Positions 11,840-23,723 of a DNA stretch of 64,000 nucleotides are shown in pieces (within the stretch, counting starts at the first letter, position 1; every line of letters starts with the position of its first letter). The translations under genes and the position numbers were made by a program. The notes under the pieces were generated by a model. The model was not told where the DNA came from. It saw only the letters and a list, made by a program, of their open reading frames with translations, and did no database searches. The stretch spans positions 62,001-126,000 of the forward strand of contig LSRX01001173.1 of the NCBI GenBank assembly GCA_001939145.1. Direction: 5' to 3'. Source of the stretch: Symbiodinium microadriaticum. Its lineage: Eukaryota > Sar > Dinophyceae > Suessiales > Symbiodiniaceae.

Positions 11840-13340
11840 CTTCTTTCCATGGATTCCTCTTCCCGACCGCCCTGCCCTTGTGGGAGCTCATCTACACCGC
11901 TCCCGCTGGCCATTAACTAAGAACTGGAAGTGTAACACCGAACTAGCAGAAGACCGCGAAAAAAAACAAACACGAGCCCTCTCTCTCTCTCACATTCCCT
12001 CCCTCCCTTGCTATTGTTTCTCGAAGCTTGAAGAGAAGCAGCGCGCCAACACTACTGTCACCGGCTTGAGAAGAGGTCCCACCCCGGTGGAAGGGCCCCC
12101 GCTCGAAAACGTTTCCGGCCTTTTGGGGCTTTGGCTCTGGTGGTCCTTTGCTCCGGTTTCTCCCGGAGAGGCACGGCCCAAATGTGCCAGCGGCGCGCCA
12201 AGCAGGCAGAGGCAGTCCCATCGTGATTGCGCCAACGTTGCTTGTATTGGATGACAATTGCGAGTCTCACGGCGACTCTGCTTGGGAGTTTATTGCTGTG
12301 CCGGTGCCATGTTGCCACATCGAGCCGCCTGACGTGGTTGTTGTACAGGAACGGTCAGGCTTTTTCCATACGTGCTGGCCAGGCCTGTTCTCCATCTCAA
12401 GGATGCCTCTGTTCGGTTTTGAGCTCGAGGACATATTTGGTTCTCGACTCCTGTCTTTTCGGCCTTTGGTGGGCAGGGAGGTAAGTATTCTTCAGGCGAG
12501 GATGAGCAGGACGAAGGTGACATTTTGCAGTCACACTACCTCGACCCTAGGGCTCAACTCGGGTTGGATCGTTTCTATCCCTAGCCTGCACACCGCCCGT
12601 ATAGAGCCTTCAGTTTTGCTGGCGTTTTCCGTACTCGTCACTGCTCCTACCGACGGCACCTATCCACTTCAGCGGAAAAACTCGCAGATCCAGCCTTCCG
12701 CTTCCTGTCTACTGCGCTTTGCCGCAGCCTTGGGCCTGGCCTCGACAGAGCGCTGCAAGTGCAGAACAGGACGGAAGCAAAAATCAAGAGCCCCACGGCA
12801 AGGAAGGTCTCCTTCCTTTTCCGACCTCGGCTTCGGCTTGATCTCTTGGATCTTGGCCTCTCAGACAGTTGCTGCGAGGCTGTGAGATGCTGCGAGTTGA
12901 AGCATGACGACCGCGAGTCCTCGTGAAGGGGCTTCTCGACGTTGGCGGACTGTTTTTTTGACGACCTGTACACGTCGGAAGCTGGTCTCGCTGCAACAGC
13001 ACCCCGTGCGAATGTTGGATCACTCGCGTCGCCTGCTGGGTGCGTCTTGTCTGCTTGTTGGCTCCTGCCGTCTGCAGGAAGATGACGATCACTACAAGAC
13101 TGCACAATGACATCTACTACGCACTGCATCCAGCACCAATTAACGAGAATGATCAGCAGAAGCCGCAAAGACCTGACTCAGCCTAGTTGGACCGCCACAG
13201 CAAGTTGCTCAGTCTTGTAGTAGAGTTTTTCAACGCTGCAGTAAACGTCGAACTTAAGGAGCCACGGTTCTGGTACAAAGTGCAGGCCACCCGCGCTCGG
13301 AGCAGTTACGAGTAGAAACGAAACTACGTTTGGAGCTTGT
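11840..13340. other. No confident gene; one long unassigned plus-strand ORF
   Basis: A 245-codon plus-strand open frame runs 12148-12885 with varied composition, but it has no domain I recognise and no support from neighbouring exons. Equally long antisense shadow ORFs occur opposite proven genes in this window, so length alone is not evidence. Minus-strand frames in the same interval are also open but unremarkable. Confidence 0.2.
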
Positions 13341-13346
13341 GTGTTA

Positions 13347-14280
13347 CTAGCATGGTCTTCTGACGGTGGATGGCGAGCTGCTTTCAAACCCTGGAATGCT
13401 TGGGGTCTCCTGATGCTGTGCTTTGCCTTGTTCCTCCTCTTGCTTGGAGCTGGATCGCCCGCTCTGTCCTGCACAACTGACTAGCGGAGTGACTAGTGTT
13501 AGTACACCGCTCGGATGCTTCTTTGCCCGAAGCAAGCCATCTGCCTGGCCAAGTGCGCCGAGAAGTTGCTCTTCATAAAGCTTCGCTTTGGCGAGATCCT
13601 CGCAACGGCACCAAGTCTTGACCAAGTTTTGATGGCGTGGGATGTGAACCAGTCCGTGCGAGACACCTTGTCGACACCGGTGCCCTTTCTGTAGTGGTTG
13701 CTGAGATGTGCACAGGCAATCGCGTTGTGCCTGAAACGCACCAAAGCACGCCACAGTGTCACAAATCATGCTAGGCTTTGCACGAGGCTGCGGACTGTCT
13801 TCATGTCTGAAACCCAGCGACGGGTCTCTCCGCACAGCGGCGTGAAGCATGCTCACACTTAGTTCCTGAGCTCAGTGGTGAAATTGAAGCACCGGCTCTG
13901 CTTCACGTACAAGGTTTAAAACGATGTCTCCGAACAGAATCCGGGCTTATGCCGAAGGGCCACCTCGCCTTGCAGCCATGCTTGTCCACTCCGCTCAAGC
14001 ATCATGCTTGCCGACCCACGTTCGCCTAGGCAGGCGAGTCTTGCGCACATTGGTTGGCACGCACATGTCCAAATACAGGCATGAAGTGCTGAGCATGTGG
14101 CTGGACGAGTAAGATGACAATCTGCAGAGCGGACCTCAAGAGTCTCAAGAGAGTTGCAGTTGGAATTCTCAGACCCGACGCTGCCACGGTGATCGATCGT
14201 GATCGGTAGCCACTTCAGGCCCTGGCAATCATCGTCGCTCTTGCAGTACTTGCGCATCTCCTTCGCCAGCTGTGGGAAAG
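13347..14280 (-). CDS. Unassigned minus-strand exons
   Basis: Two coding-like stretches are visible. Near 13500-13620 the frame reads LAKAKLYEEQLLGALGQADG, an amphipathic helix. Near 14150-14275 it reads FPQLAKEMRKYCKSDDDCQG followed by a stretch rich in charged residues. The second lies immediately left of the LTR candidate. The acidic CKSDDDC segment resembles a metal-binding loop but is too short to assign. The splice structure is not resolved and no gene name is justified. Confidence 0.3.
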
Positions 14281-14321
14281 CTGAGCATGGTCGAGGGCTC
14301 GGACGAACACTATAGAGACTC

Positions 14322-14768
14322 TGTTAGGTACAGTTAGGGCTGACTTAGTTAGTACGCGTCGGATGACAGGGTACGCGCCAATACAAGCGCCGTGGCCTTC
14401 TTTTAGGGTCTTGGGCTTGCCTCACTAGGCCGGGCTTCTCACACTTTCTGCGGAGCTGGGTTCACCCGGTTACCACCGCCATGGATACGGTTAGTCAACC
14501 CTCCCCGGCGCCTGGATGCAGTCTTTGTGAAAGACATGCTGACAGCGGAGGGTCCTGGTGCGGCCTGCCACATCGTGCGGGAGTCTGTTCCTATTTAAGG
14601 GGTTCCAGGAGCCCCACCTCGGCTAAGCCTCTGTAAGCACAGCTTGCAGGACTCTATGGCAGTGCCGGCCATCTCTCCGCAAAGAGCTTGTGGCAAGCAT
14701 TGGGGCGCCGTCTAGGTCCAAGAGAAGCCCTACTCCAAGGCTCAGGGACAACAGGACGATTCCTAACA
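14322..14768. mobile_element. Candidate solo LTR
   Basis: A 447-bp segment starts with TGTTAGG and ends with CCTAACA, a perfect 7-bp inverted terminal repeat with the TG...CA ends typical of LTR retrotransposons. It contains a TATA-like CTATTTAAGG at about 14590 on the plus strand and no long open frame. The flanking 5-mers (gactc and atcta) are not identical, so no target-site duplication is seen. No obvious primer-binding site or polypurine tract adjoins it. A solo LTR is the best reading, and chance terminal repeats cannot be excluded. Confidence 0.45.
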
Positions 14769-14876
14769 ATCTACGCTAATCTACTACAGTTCGATGAAGC
14801 GCTCAACAGGCTACTCATGTCAACGGGGCGACTTCCGGAATCAGTAGGTCTTGTATGATGGACATGCAGCCAATGG

Positions 14877-17800
14877 CTAATGGAAAGCACACTTCAGCAA
14901 GGCGATGAATGAAGAAATCGCATCCCGGTCCCCAAGTGACACAGTGCCTGCTGCGATGGCGGATTGGACTTTGGCCACAACCTGTGGAGGCAGCGCCCTC
15001 CCACCTGCTGTTCGGAGCTTCGCCTGCCGCGAAAAACGCCGGCTTTGGATTTGTTCCACGGAGTGTTCGCTGTCCGTTTACCTCCAAGTCGCCCTTCTCC
15101 GAATCGAGTTTTTTGTAGGCCTTCAGCTCACCAGGCCGCGGACGACAAGTCCACAAGCACTCTGGCAGTAATCCCGTTTTGCGCCGCGTCCGCTTTACGT
15201 GGACCCTCCTTGGGCTACATCTCAGGCGCGCAGAGCGTGTTGATCTGAGCAGCAAGCGAAGGCCTGCAGTGAGAAACTTCAAAAGGGACCCGAATCTTCA
15301 AGAACCCTCTGCGCAGGGTCATTGGCAATTACAATGTCAGCCACAGCTTTGAGATCACAATCCTTGGTCACGACGAAATCGTTTGGGAAGGAACTCCGCC
15401 ACGGCAGGATTGCGACGTAAGGCGGCCAGCCAGAACCTACCTTTGCACACAAACAAAAAGGATTCAGCAAGAAAGTCTGCATTCAGAAGGCAATGGACGG
15501 CATGGGAACACGACCGCCTCGATACTTCCACATGCAAAAAGCTGGCAAACGTGCCAGAAGCCAAGGTGCGCTTTTGCTTCAAGTCCTGCATATGAGTACT
15601 CTCAGGTCTACACTACTCGCCAGAATCCTGTGAGACCCTGCCACCCAGCCTCTGCAACAAACCTCGCTAGGGACACGTGCGGGATTGCGAGAAGGACGAA
15701 TGAAGCAACAACACTGTCATCAGCGAAGTCACATTACGGCAGAAGGGTTGCTGGCTACGGCAGCACAAGCAATCTGCAAATCCTCCCGGAATTCGGGGGC
15801 TGCCCACCTGCAGTAAATCACTGCAAATGGAGATGGTGGGTTCAGCGATCACGGTTGCACAGCGGAAACCGAGCGGCTGCAGCACAGATCCGCTGCTGCG
15901 TACGGCTTCAAGGAAGACATCGCGCCGACTGCGAAGCTGTCTATCTGCGTAGACCACGGCGAAGCCTGAGACAGTCTCCGAGGTTCGCTGCCAGGTCAAG
16001 TTTTCCGGATTTTCCAAGCCACCATTCTGCTTCACTGCCGCAAGGACAACTTCTGCGTCGGACTTCAGGCTGCCTGAGGACTCGCCGAACCCAGTAACTT
16101 AGGAAGCTAATGCTTCACCGACATCCACGCTCGCCTGAAGCATACTGCAGCATGGTCCCCTCCTGACGCACCGCAGCCATTACCACTTCCCGATCGTCCC
16201 GCATTTCTGGGCATGCATAGCCCAGCCTGCAGCAGTTGGGCACTGGCTCACCTACACGACCACACCCAGTGCTCACCTACCACTTAGCCAAGGTACACAG
16301 CACTGTTGCTCACCGCCGCCAGCACGATGTCACCTTGCGAGAGCACTTCTGCATATCTCATGACCACGGGCTCAAGCTGTCGGGGTGGCGATCAATCTGC
16401 AGGTGCTCGTTGATTCGGTTCAGCAGGAAGCCATCGTTGCTCACAGCTGCCAGCGCCACCTTCTTTCGACTTGCCCATACGCTTTGCTCTGTTCCGGACA
16501 GCGAGTCGCGGCGAGCCTCTCGATCTGATTTCACCGAATCCGGCAGGCTCTTGAAGATTTTTGCACTCTGCTTGACCGCCGCAAGTGCAATGAGGGGATT
16601 GGTCTGAGCGAGCTCCGGTGCCACGTGCTGAAACGCCACGAAATCCGATTTCACTGCTGTGAGTGCAATCTCCGGATCACGCTTCCTCGGCTTATGAAGT
16701 TGGTGCAGATGCAGCATGTTTGAAATACCTTGCACCTGCAAGATAGACTGGAGTGGCGAAGGATTCAAGGACTAAATAGCGGCTAACTAACGGTATGCCC
16801 AGCATCAGGTCTTCATCAAGGACAAACTTCAATGCCTGACTTGAGTACATGTTTAGCTTGAATTACTCAACCTGAGCACCTCAGCCAGGCCTGGCCATAA
16901 CTGCAAACGGCAGCGAGCCTGGAAGGGAGCGGTTGGGATTCTGGTTGAGGCGAAGAAAATGAAAGAAGGCACGAAAAGACATAAAAGAACGCCGCGAAAG
17001 GCGAGATGGAAACGACAGAACAAAACATCTTCGACCTGATTGCTCGTGTGCTAATGCAAAGCGCTCAGCTCCAAGCACCACTTCCCGGTCTTTGCGAAAA
17101 GGCGGTGCCAAGTATCTCCAAGAGTGCTGCAAGTTTACAAACCTAGATCATAAGAACGAAGGGTGCTGCCTTAGAGCTGCACCACTGCTCTTCACTGCAG
17201 CCAAGGCTATTTCACGGTCCTGGCTTTGAGGAGCGCTGAATCATGGACCAGATGTTGGGCTGCTTGTTGTGCCACGGTTTCTTGGAACGGCTCGCTTTCG
17301 CAACTAGGCTCCTCTGTACGAAGTTGCAAAGTTCACCGCCAAAGTCTCGTGTGGCTCAAAACGATTCGAAGCGGCCACACTCTGCTCTAAACGAGTTATT
17401 CCGTGTGTTCCTGCGGGTTGGACCTCACGAGCCTGTCGCCAAACAGACTTTCCTGAACTTGAACTCTCGCATCGAGGCTGTCGGCCTGCAGTTTAAAGCT
17501 CTTCTTTGTCTCTTCGAGCTGTCCGTGTTGAAGGCTTTCCACAGCTTTCCGCGTGCTAGATCCGACACTTTTTTGAGTCCAATGCTTCTCGTCTTGGGGC
17601 TGACCATCACTCCGATGAAAGGCCCGCCCTCACGTCTGTGTTTCAATGTGTCCCACTCCGTCGGGCCTTTGGCAAGTTTTAAGGTTGAGGGACAAAATGA
17701 TTCACGTCCGACTTTGGTGCTTTCGGCATGTACCATTCATGCCTGTCTCAACTCGATGAACGTGGCTTTTCCGTCTGCTCACGGATCCCGTCTCTTGCAA

Positions 17801-18783
17801 TGGTGCATCATGCGCCGGTCCTCTGCTAATGTCGCACTGACATACTGCACCGCTGATCCGTGGGTTGTCACGGCGCTCAGAGCCACCTGCAGGACATTCA
17901 TTGAGCCCGCATCAGCAGCTTTGTGTAGCCTGAATGATGCCAAGAGGAGGAGCCCCGAGCAACAAGTGCTGGTCAGAGTGTGCGGCTGGCGAAAGCTCGC
18001 TGAGTCATCCCGCGCCTCGCGGTCTGCCTTCAATGGCTCGGCGGCATGGCGAACCTCAATGCCACGCTCTACACCTCTCGCTGATTCCTTCACTCATTCC
18101 TGTTCTTCTGAAGCAAGCTCCACGCGGCAAAGGCATCATTTGCCACTGCTGCCATCACGATTTCTCTGTCAGCCTGGCCCGGGACCCTAAACCCTGAATC
18201 TAAACCCTAAGTCCCATGCAACTAATGGGCCGGGTGGTTATGCCTTGCGGGATCCCGGAGGCCTGAACCCGAAGCCCCTTAGGCAATTAGGCTTGTTTAG
18301 GGTTTGGGGTTTAGGGTTTAGGAGTTGGGGTTTGGGGTTTAGGGCAGCGAATTATCTTCTAATCGTTTGGATTCGGCGTTGCCTTGAGGGAGTCGTCTAG
18401 ATACCGAAGCACGAAGCCACGGTCCCTGACCGAAGTCAAGGCAATCTCCCGGTCTGCACGCAGCTCCGGCGGCGCATGGAGGATTGCAAAGCCCGTATTT
18501 TTCACCTCTCCGACGAGTTTGGGGAATTTCGAATGCTGGAAGGAAGCTTCGATGATCTTACTTAAGTTTTTGCTAGGCAACGGCGGCCAGAACGATGTCC
18601 CGATCTTGGCACAGCGGTTCCGGAAGGGTCTCCAGACCTGACAGTTTTTGGGCCGTGCTCTCCTTTTAAGCGTCTGGGCTCGATCTCTGGCCCGCTGCCC
18701 TCTGGTCTGGGGCACCAGCTTAGGCCGTTGTTGCGTACCGACTGCAATGCCTTGGCACGTGCGGGGTCTTCTCGCAGCAGCAC
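14877..18783 (-). CDS. DUF4116 repeat protein
   Basis: This is a multi-exon gene built from repeats of about 45-50 residues with the DUF4116 signature: D-R/P-E-hydrophobic-V/A-L-x-A-V-K, then a hydrophobic stretch and an acidic-helical spacer. Clear units read DRDIVLAAV (about 18600), DREIALTSVRDRGFVLRYL (about 18420), VALSAVTTHGSAVQYVS (about 17860), DREIALAAVKSSGAALRQ (about 17200), DPEIALTAVKSDFVAFQH and NPLIALAAVKQSAKIFKSL (about 16600-16680), and AEVVLAAVKQNGG (about 16030). A weaker unit lies near 15400. Most units end near an exon border, so repeat and exon structure appear coupled. DUF4116 has no established biochemical role. The 3' exons near 14900-15280 are Lys/Glu-rich. The 5' end and exact exon count are unresolved. 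Confidence 0.85.
18184..18345. repeat. Interstitial telomere-like repeats, inverted pair
   Basis: A CCCTAAA-type cluster at 18184-18212 is followed about 85 bp later by a TTTAGGG/TTTGGGG cluster at 18297-18345. The two arms are roughly complementary and could fold into an imperfect hairpin. They lie within the DUF4116 gene, probably in an intron. The CCCTAAA-then-TTTAGGG order is opposite to that expected of a head-to-head chromosome end fusion. Confidence 0.85.
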
Positions 18784-18798
18784 CAGCTCCAGTGACCT

Positions 18799-18841
18799 TG
18801 CAGAGAGAGAGAGAGAGACAGAGATAGACAGAGAGAGACAA
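18799..18841. repeat. GA-rich microsatellite
   Basis: GAGA/GACA tract at the 5' side of the DUF4116 gene. It is degenerate and short. Confidence 0.85.
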
Positions 18842-19169
18842 CGGCCTTTGTCCCTAGGTCACCTAGCACCTGGAACTCATGCTGCTGTTGTTGTTCCCAA
18901 GCCTCTCCCGAATCGCAGTTTGTTTTTGGAAAGGGACCTAGTCGAGTGGCAAACCCGGCGCAGCGCCCAGCTTGCCAAGAACCTCTTCATCCCTCAGCTC
19001 GCGTGAGCCGTAGATCAGTTGCTGCTCGATGCACGGTATCTCCGTCAGCGAGCAGATGCAAGTCTTCACATCCTGAGCTCGGCCATGCTTTCAGCTCAGC
19101 AGCCTGGGGGGGGAGGGCATGGTTCGATTTGTTAAAGTATGCCCAGTGTCCAGAATGGTGCTGTCCACA

Positions 19170-21173
19170 TCAGAGTGCAGGGAACAGATGAAGCCAGACA
19201 GCCCATTCAAACGTAGCTCCATGAGCGCGGCCAGTCTCGGATGCTTCTTGTTGAATCCACCTTAAATGCTGTAAAGCCTGCAGTACGGGGATGGCATGCG
19301 TATGCTGCCCTGGCTGCAAAAAGCAGCAGGACTTCCACAAATAATGCTGTGAGCCATGGCAAAGCCAACTGCGCTCTGGTGAGCCGAAGACAAAGAGCGA
19401 TCTAGCTTGCTGCAGTCTCCCGCACGGAACGGACTTGTCTGATGAGTTCTGAGCAGTTGCTAGCTGCTTGAGCTTCTTCACCTGCTCCTGGTAGCACAGG
19501 CACCTGCCCCTCTTCGTGCTTTCAAAAGCCGGTGAGTCCTTCGTCTTTTCCTCGGCTGCCTCAAGATCCTGAAAAGATCTCTTCGTGTTCCCTGAAACCT
19601 GCATTTGACGCAGTGGCCTTCCGGAGCGATGCAACCTCCTCAAAGCTTCCGCTCGTGCTCAACCTTGGAGCCCGGAGGCTGCGACAGGCTGCGATGCGAG
19701 GCGCATGTCTTGGTCTCAAGCGTCTCGGACGAGGATGGAGAAGCCTGCAGCCACACACGACACAAGGCACTTCCACAGGTCAGCATTTGCGACCGTGCAT
19801 GGCCTGAGCACCTCCCTTGAAGTACTCCAGCTCTTTCCTCAAATCTCACCAGACTCGCAGAGACTTTCCTTGTTCCACAAGCAGCTGAGCAGCCCCTGCT
19901 GATCGAGCTGTTTCGCCTGCTTCTTTGCCAACTGCCTCGGCAGTCGGTGAGTTGGACTGTCAAAGCTTCGCCCATTGCCCACAGAATCTGCCACAACGTC
20001 TTTGACAAGGCGCTCCAGCTGCTCGATGCGTGTCTGTGCCTCCTGCGAGCCCTGCACACATTTCAGGAGGAGAATATGTGAATCTTGCCTCAAAGGTTCA
20101 TGTGCTTCTACCCTTCCGCATCCTTCCACCCTCCCTTCCCTCCCCATCCCCTCTTCTTCCGTCCTCCGCAGCACTTCCAGTGGGTCTCGGCCTCCCCTCG
20201 AGGTCTAAGGCAAGCTGTGCGACGTCCTCGAAGGCTGCTTGGTACTAAAAAAAGACAGGGGGGCATATGCACACAAAAGGGGACGGGACCCGCCGCTGCT
20301 CCTTCTCCCAGCGCTCATGGAGCTGAGCTAGCTCTGCATGCTCCTCAGCTGCCTCCTCTTCCGTGGGCCTTAGAATGGGAAATCTTCGCCCTTCGCCATC
20401 TTCGCCGCCTTCGCCCAGCCTCCACCCTGTCTGAGCATCCGGCATGCCTTGGAGCTCCCCTGGAAGCGAAAGGTTCGGGGACTTTGCCTGGAGCCAGGCT
20501 GCTTGGTCTTTGAGCCGCTGCGCCACAGACCTCGCAACATCGCAACTCATCGCATCGAGCGATACCCGCAGGAGCATCCCAGCGAACCGAGGCACTGCAT
20601 GTGAGCCAGCTTCCTCCGCGTCTTCTGAAGCTCGCCTGCCACAGCCGTTTGAAATAGTGTGAAGCAACAAGCCGACGCTCTTTTCCCACCTCGCACGAGG
20701 GCGTTCTGGGATCGGTTGACCTGCTGAAAGCTTTGCAGCTTGAGGGCCATCTTCGCCTCGTCTCCTCTGGCTCGATTCATCTCGGCCTGGTGGCAGAAGG
20801 GCCAGGCAGAAGTTCCGCTGCCATTGACGATTGGGTTTAAATTTGAGGGTTCAGACCAGGGCTGTTCCGCTCATGCCTCATGAGTTTGCAGACGGGCTCA
20901 CCATAAGCTGCAGAAGACGATTTGTGTGACTCCTGCACCATGCCCAGCCCAAGCCTGCGCCTCCTGCAGTTGCGACTGGGCGGCTTCCTCAGTTGCAGTG
21001 ATGACATCATGCAGAGACTGGGCTGCATGCAGTGCTGACGAGAATCCAGCTGCTCCGCGAGCTGACTATACTTCTCCTCCATCTCCGGATGCATGTTGGC
21101 ATCATCAAACCCCAAGTCCATCATCTGCTGCATTCTCGAATTCGTCGGCGGCAACATCGATCTGTCAGCCATT
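19170..21173 (-). CDS. Coiled-coil protein of unknown function
   Basis: The likely start is the ATG at 21173, giving MADRSMLPPTNSRMQQMMDL and then MEEKYSQLAEQL. Following minus-strand stretches are helical and heptad-like: SLHDVITATEEAAQSQLQEA (about 20950-21010), DEAKMALKLQSFQQVNRSQN (about 20700-20760), EEEAAEEHAELAQLHERWEK (about 20290-20350), RIEQLERLVKDVVADSVG (about 19975-20030), LRKELEYFKGGAQAM (about 19800-19840) and QDLEAAEEKTKDSPAFEST, YQEQVKKLKQLATAQ (19450-19580). They lie in differing frames, as expected for short exons. The protein is probably structural or cytoskeletal, but no specific family is recognisable. The 3' end is not fixed. Confidence 0.6.
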
Positions 21174-21959
21174 GTCGGGTCGTAGACCTGCACGGCCCGT
21201 GCCTTCCCTCAGTGTCTCGGTCCCAGGCCCTCTGCGGTCTTAACCATCTTACAGCACCCCTGCCTTTGGCTTCTGGAAAAGCTTTTCCGCCATCACTTCA
21301 CGGCCGTGGGTTGCCCAGGCAGCCGTCGAAAACCCCGCTGCTCTTTTGAGCAGTCTGTCGGATAGCGGTCTAAGAGGCACAACTTGCAGAATGGATCGCT
21401 GGTTTGCGTGTCAAGGATGCATCTGTTGGCGAATGCAACTTGTCAGCTTCGGCTTCGGAGTCTCATGCATTCATTCGTTCATGCCAGCACTGCACAGCTT
21501 CTTGAACTTAAGACCATCTCATCTCGAATTCCCAGGGAGGCTCTTTCCGAAACCCTCCCGGCAAAAGTGCTAGAGCCTTCGGATGCACGCAGGGCATGTG
21601 AGTTTGGTACAAAGGATGGTGTCTGCAGCGCAGTTCTAGGCCCAGGTGTTGTTCGACACAGAGCCTGGGACAGAAAGCAGCATTTTCTCGGCGCACATCC
21701 TTCGAAATCCTACGCTTTCTGCGCTTGTTGCTCGAACTCGGCTGGAAGTCGCCCTGCGTGGCCAACAACACATGATCGCACTGCAGCACTGATGTCGGTC
21801 AAGATGCAGCCTCCAAGCACTGAGTCGATATGTAGGACGGCAGCGCCACACGCTGCCACGGTGCGCCTCCAAACCAGGTCACCTCGGCAACGGCAATGCC
21901 AAAGCTTCCACGGGCGGTTGCAACTTCAACAGACCCCTATCGTGACTTGTCGTGGTGAC

Positions 21960-22472
21960 TGGGCGTTGCCACCGCTAGTGGAAGCTCTCTTGCGGGGCGA
22001 CTGCTCTTCGTCCAACGCTCTGCGCGGAGGACATCACAAAGGTTCTGGCATCGCCGGTGCAAGCCACCCTGAGAAAGCCCAGATGCTGAAGCTTTCAGAG
22101 CAAAAGTACAGAAAGAGGCCAAGCCTTTAAGGGCACCAGCTTCCGAGAGCTTGCTGCACGCTGACGCTTTGCTCGCCATTCGAAGCGGGCGGCATCCTCC
22201 TTTGTTGGGAAGCCCTTGACCTTGGCTTGCCATGTGACTCGACTTCAGGCATCAGTAGTTTTCGGAGAGCAGGGGCATGGTTTGCGAATCGCAACGCAGC
22301 TTGCTGCAATCGAAAGCTGTCTGCACTCGAGCCGAGAGTCCATGCAAAGCACCCGCCAGGGGCCTCCACGGCGCGTAGCCCTTGCGCCACCACACAGCTC
22401 ACCATTGTGTTGCCGCAGGCGCCTCTTCAGGTCCGTCGTGATGCCGGTGTAGGTCCTTCCCGCGCGCGGCAT
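21960..22472 (-). CDS. GIY-YIG endonuclease domain protein (SLX1/YhbQ-like)
   Basis: The exon beginning at the ATG at 22472 reads MPRAGRTYTGITTDLKRRL and RQHNGELCGGARATRRGGPW. This is the core of a GIY-YIG nuclease: the second Y-T-G strand, the catalytic Arg in DLKRRL, and the HN...GA-x-x-T-R region. A second exon at about 22140-22230 gives WQAKVKGFPTKEDAARFEWR, matching the conserved GFP...A-x-x-FEW segment of SLX1-type proteins, which holds the metal-binding Glu. SLX1 cleaves branched DNA with SLX4, while the bacterial YhbQ relatives are less defined. The first GIY strand should lie in an upstream exon that I could not find, so the ATG may not be the true start. No RING domain was identified downstream. 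Confidence 0.7.
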
Positions 22473-22559
22473 TGAGTTTTAAGAGTTGTATCAAGCTAAG
22501 TCTTACAGCCCTTTACGATTAAGTCGGTCTTCCGCGGGCAGAACCCATGAAACCCAGGA

Positions 22560-22870
22560 TTAATTAAATTGTGAAATAAATGTAGAATAAAAGCACCAAA
22601 AATGCGATTGCAAAATGTACCCTGGAAAAGCAAATGCAAAAAAAAAATGCAAAAAACAACTCAAAAAAAAAGAAAAAACACTGGCTTCACTTTTTTCTCT
22701 TTTTTCCTACATTTTCTATATTCCCAACCCAGGCATGCACCAGCCACCAGTACAGCTTGCCACACTTTGCTTTGCATTTTTTCACTTTTTTTGCACATCT
22801 CCAAATTCCATCGCATTTTGCGAAGCACTTTTTCGGTGCTTTTTTGTACAAAATAATTCATTTGCCAAAT
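22560..22870. repeat. A/T-rich imperfect inverted repeat
   Basis: This is a markedly AT-rich island in otherwise GC-balanced DNA. The left side carries AAAAGCACCAAAAATGCG and poly-A runs. The right side carries TTTTTGC runs and the complement of AAAAGCACC(G)AAAAA. The arms are only partly complementary. It could be a decayed MITE or a local hairpin between the GIY-YIG and CLC genes. There is no coding content. Confidence 0.5.
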
Positions 22871-23720
22871 CCTGGCCTGTGCCTGAATTCCCGGCCTAAC
22901 TTTACGAGGCTCCGGAAGAGACAGAGAAGGCGAGATGGTAACTGCGTATGGGGTTCAAAGTTCACCCAGAACAGCCTTCTACAACGAACTTCGATGCGAG
23001 CACCGCAGTTTTCCTCTTGAAATAGCGAATGTCCTCGCACGGGCAGAGTTGTCCGACCGGAGCACATAGCAGCAGTAACCTGGAAAGGGCCGTGCGCAAC
23101 CCTGCGACAACGACACTCTCTGTCCCTCCGCACTGTCACCGGCCAATGCGGCTACCAGTTTACGTGGCAGCAGTCTATGTCAGCCAATGAAGTAGTCGCC
23201 TTCGCTGGGTGCGGCGTCCTCGCTGGTCTCCTCCTGCAGGTCTTCACAGGATTCCACAGGTACAACAGTTGCAGCTCCGGGGCGACATTTGGAGGCGTGC
23301 CTCATCGCTTATCTCGATCACATTCACCTCCCGTCTCTGCTCCCCTTTTGGGCCTGCAAAGTACGGGCGCAGCATAAACGGGCTGCAAAGTCCGAGAATA
23401 GATGTTCACTGCCTCCGTCAGCCGATGGACCGCCTGCGACTTCCTTCCGTGCTGACCGTGTTGCGGCCGCGGGGCGCTTTTGAGAAACAGCCATGGAGCA
23501 ACGTTTGTAGGACGAGGATGGTTCAAACGTGATCCATGCCGCAGTTCTTTTCCAAATCCATTGTGGTGTTCCTAAGCCTACCAGTAGCATGCAGCTGGCC
23601 ACATGCCTCTTGGGTTTGATATGTTTTGACGGACATCTGAGCACGTCAGTACGTTTTAAGCGGAGTGAGAGATAACAACGCAGTTCGGAGGACACTTCTC
23701 GCATTCTTGCCACCGCCAGC
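22870..23720. other. Intergenic stretch between CLC and GIY-YIG genes
   Basis: Only short frames without recognisable motifs are present on either strand. It follows the CLC stop codon on the minus strand and probably holds the 3' region of that gene and the upstream region of the GIY-YIG gene. A missing first exon of the latter may lie here. Confidence 0.4.
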
Positions 23721-23723
23721 TTT

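Noticed and set aside
12148-12885. 245-codon plus-strand open frame
   Set aside because: No domain, no neighbouring exon support, and against the strand of every named host gene. Shadow frames of similar length occur elsewhere in the window. Kept only as an unassigned ORF in a region note.
17243-18190. 315-codon plus-strand open frame
   Set aside because: Antisense to DUF4116 exons. The minus strand carries clear repeat signatures, so this is a shadow frame.
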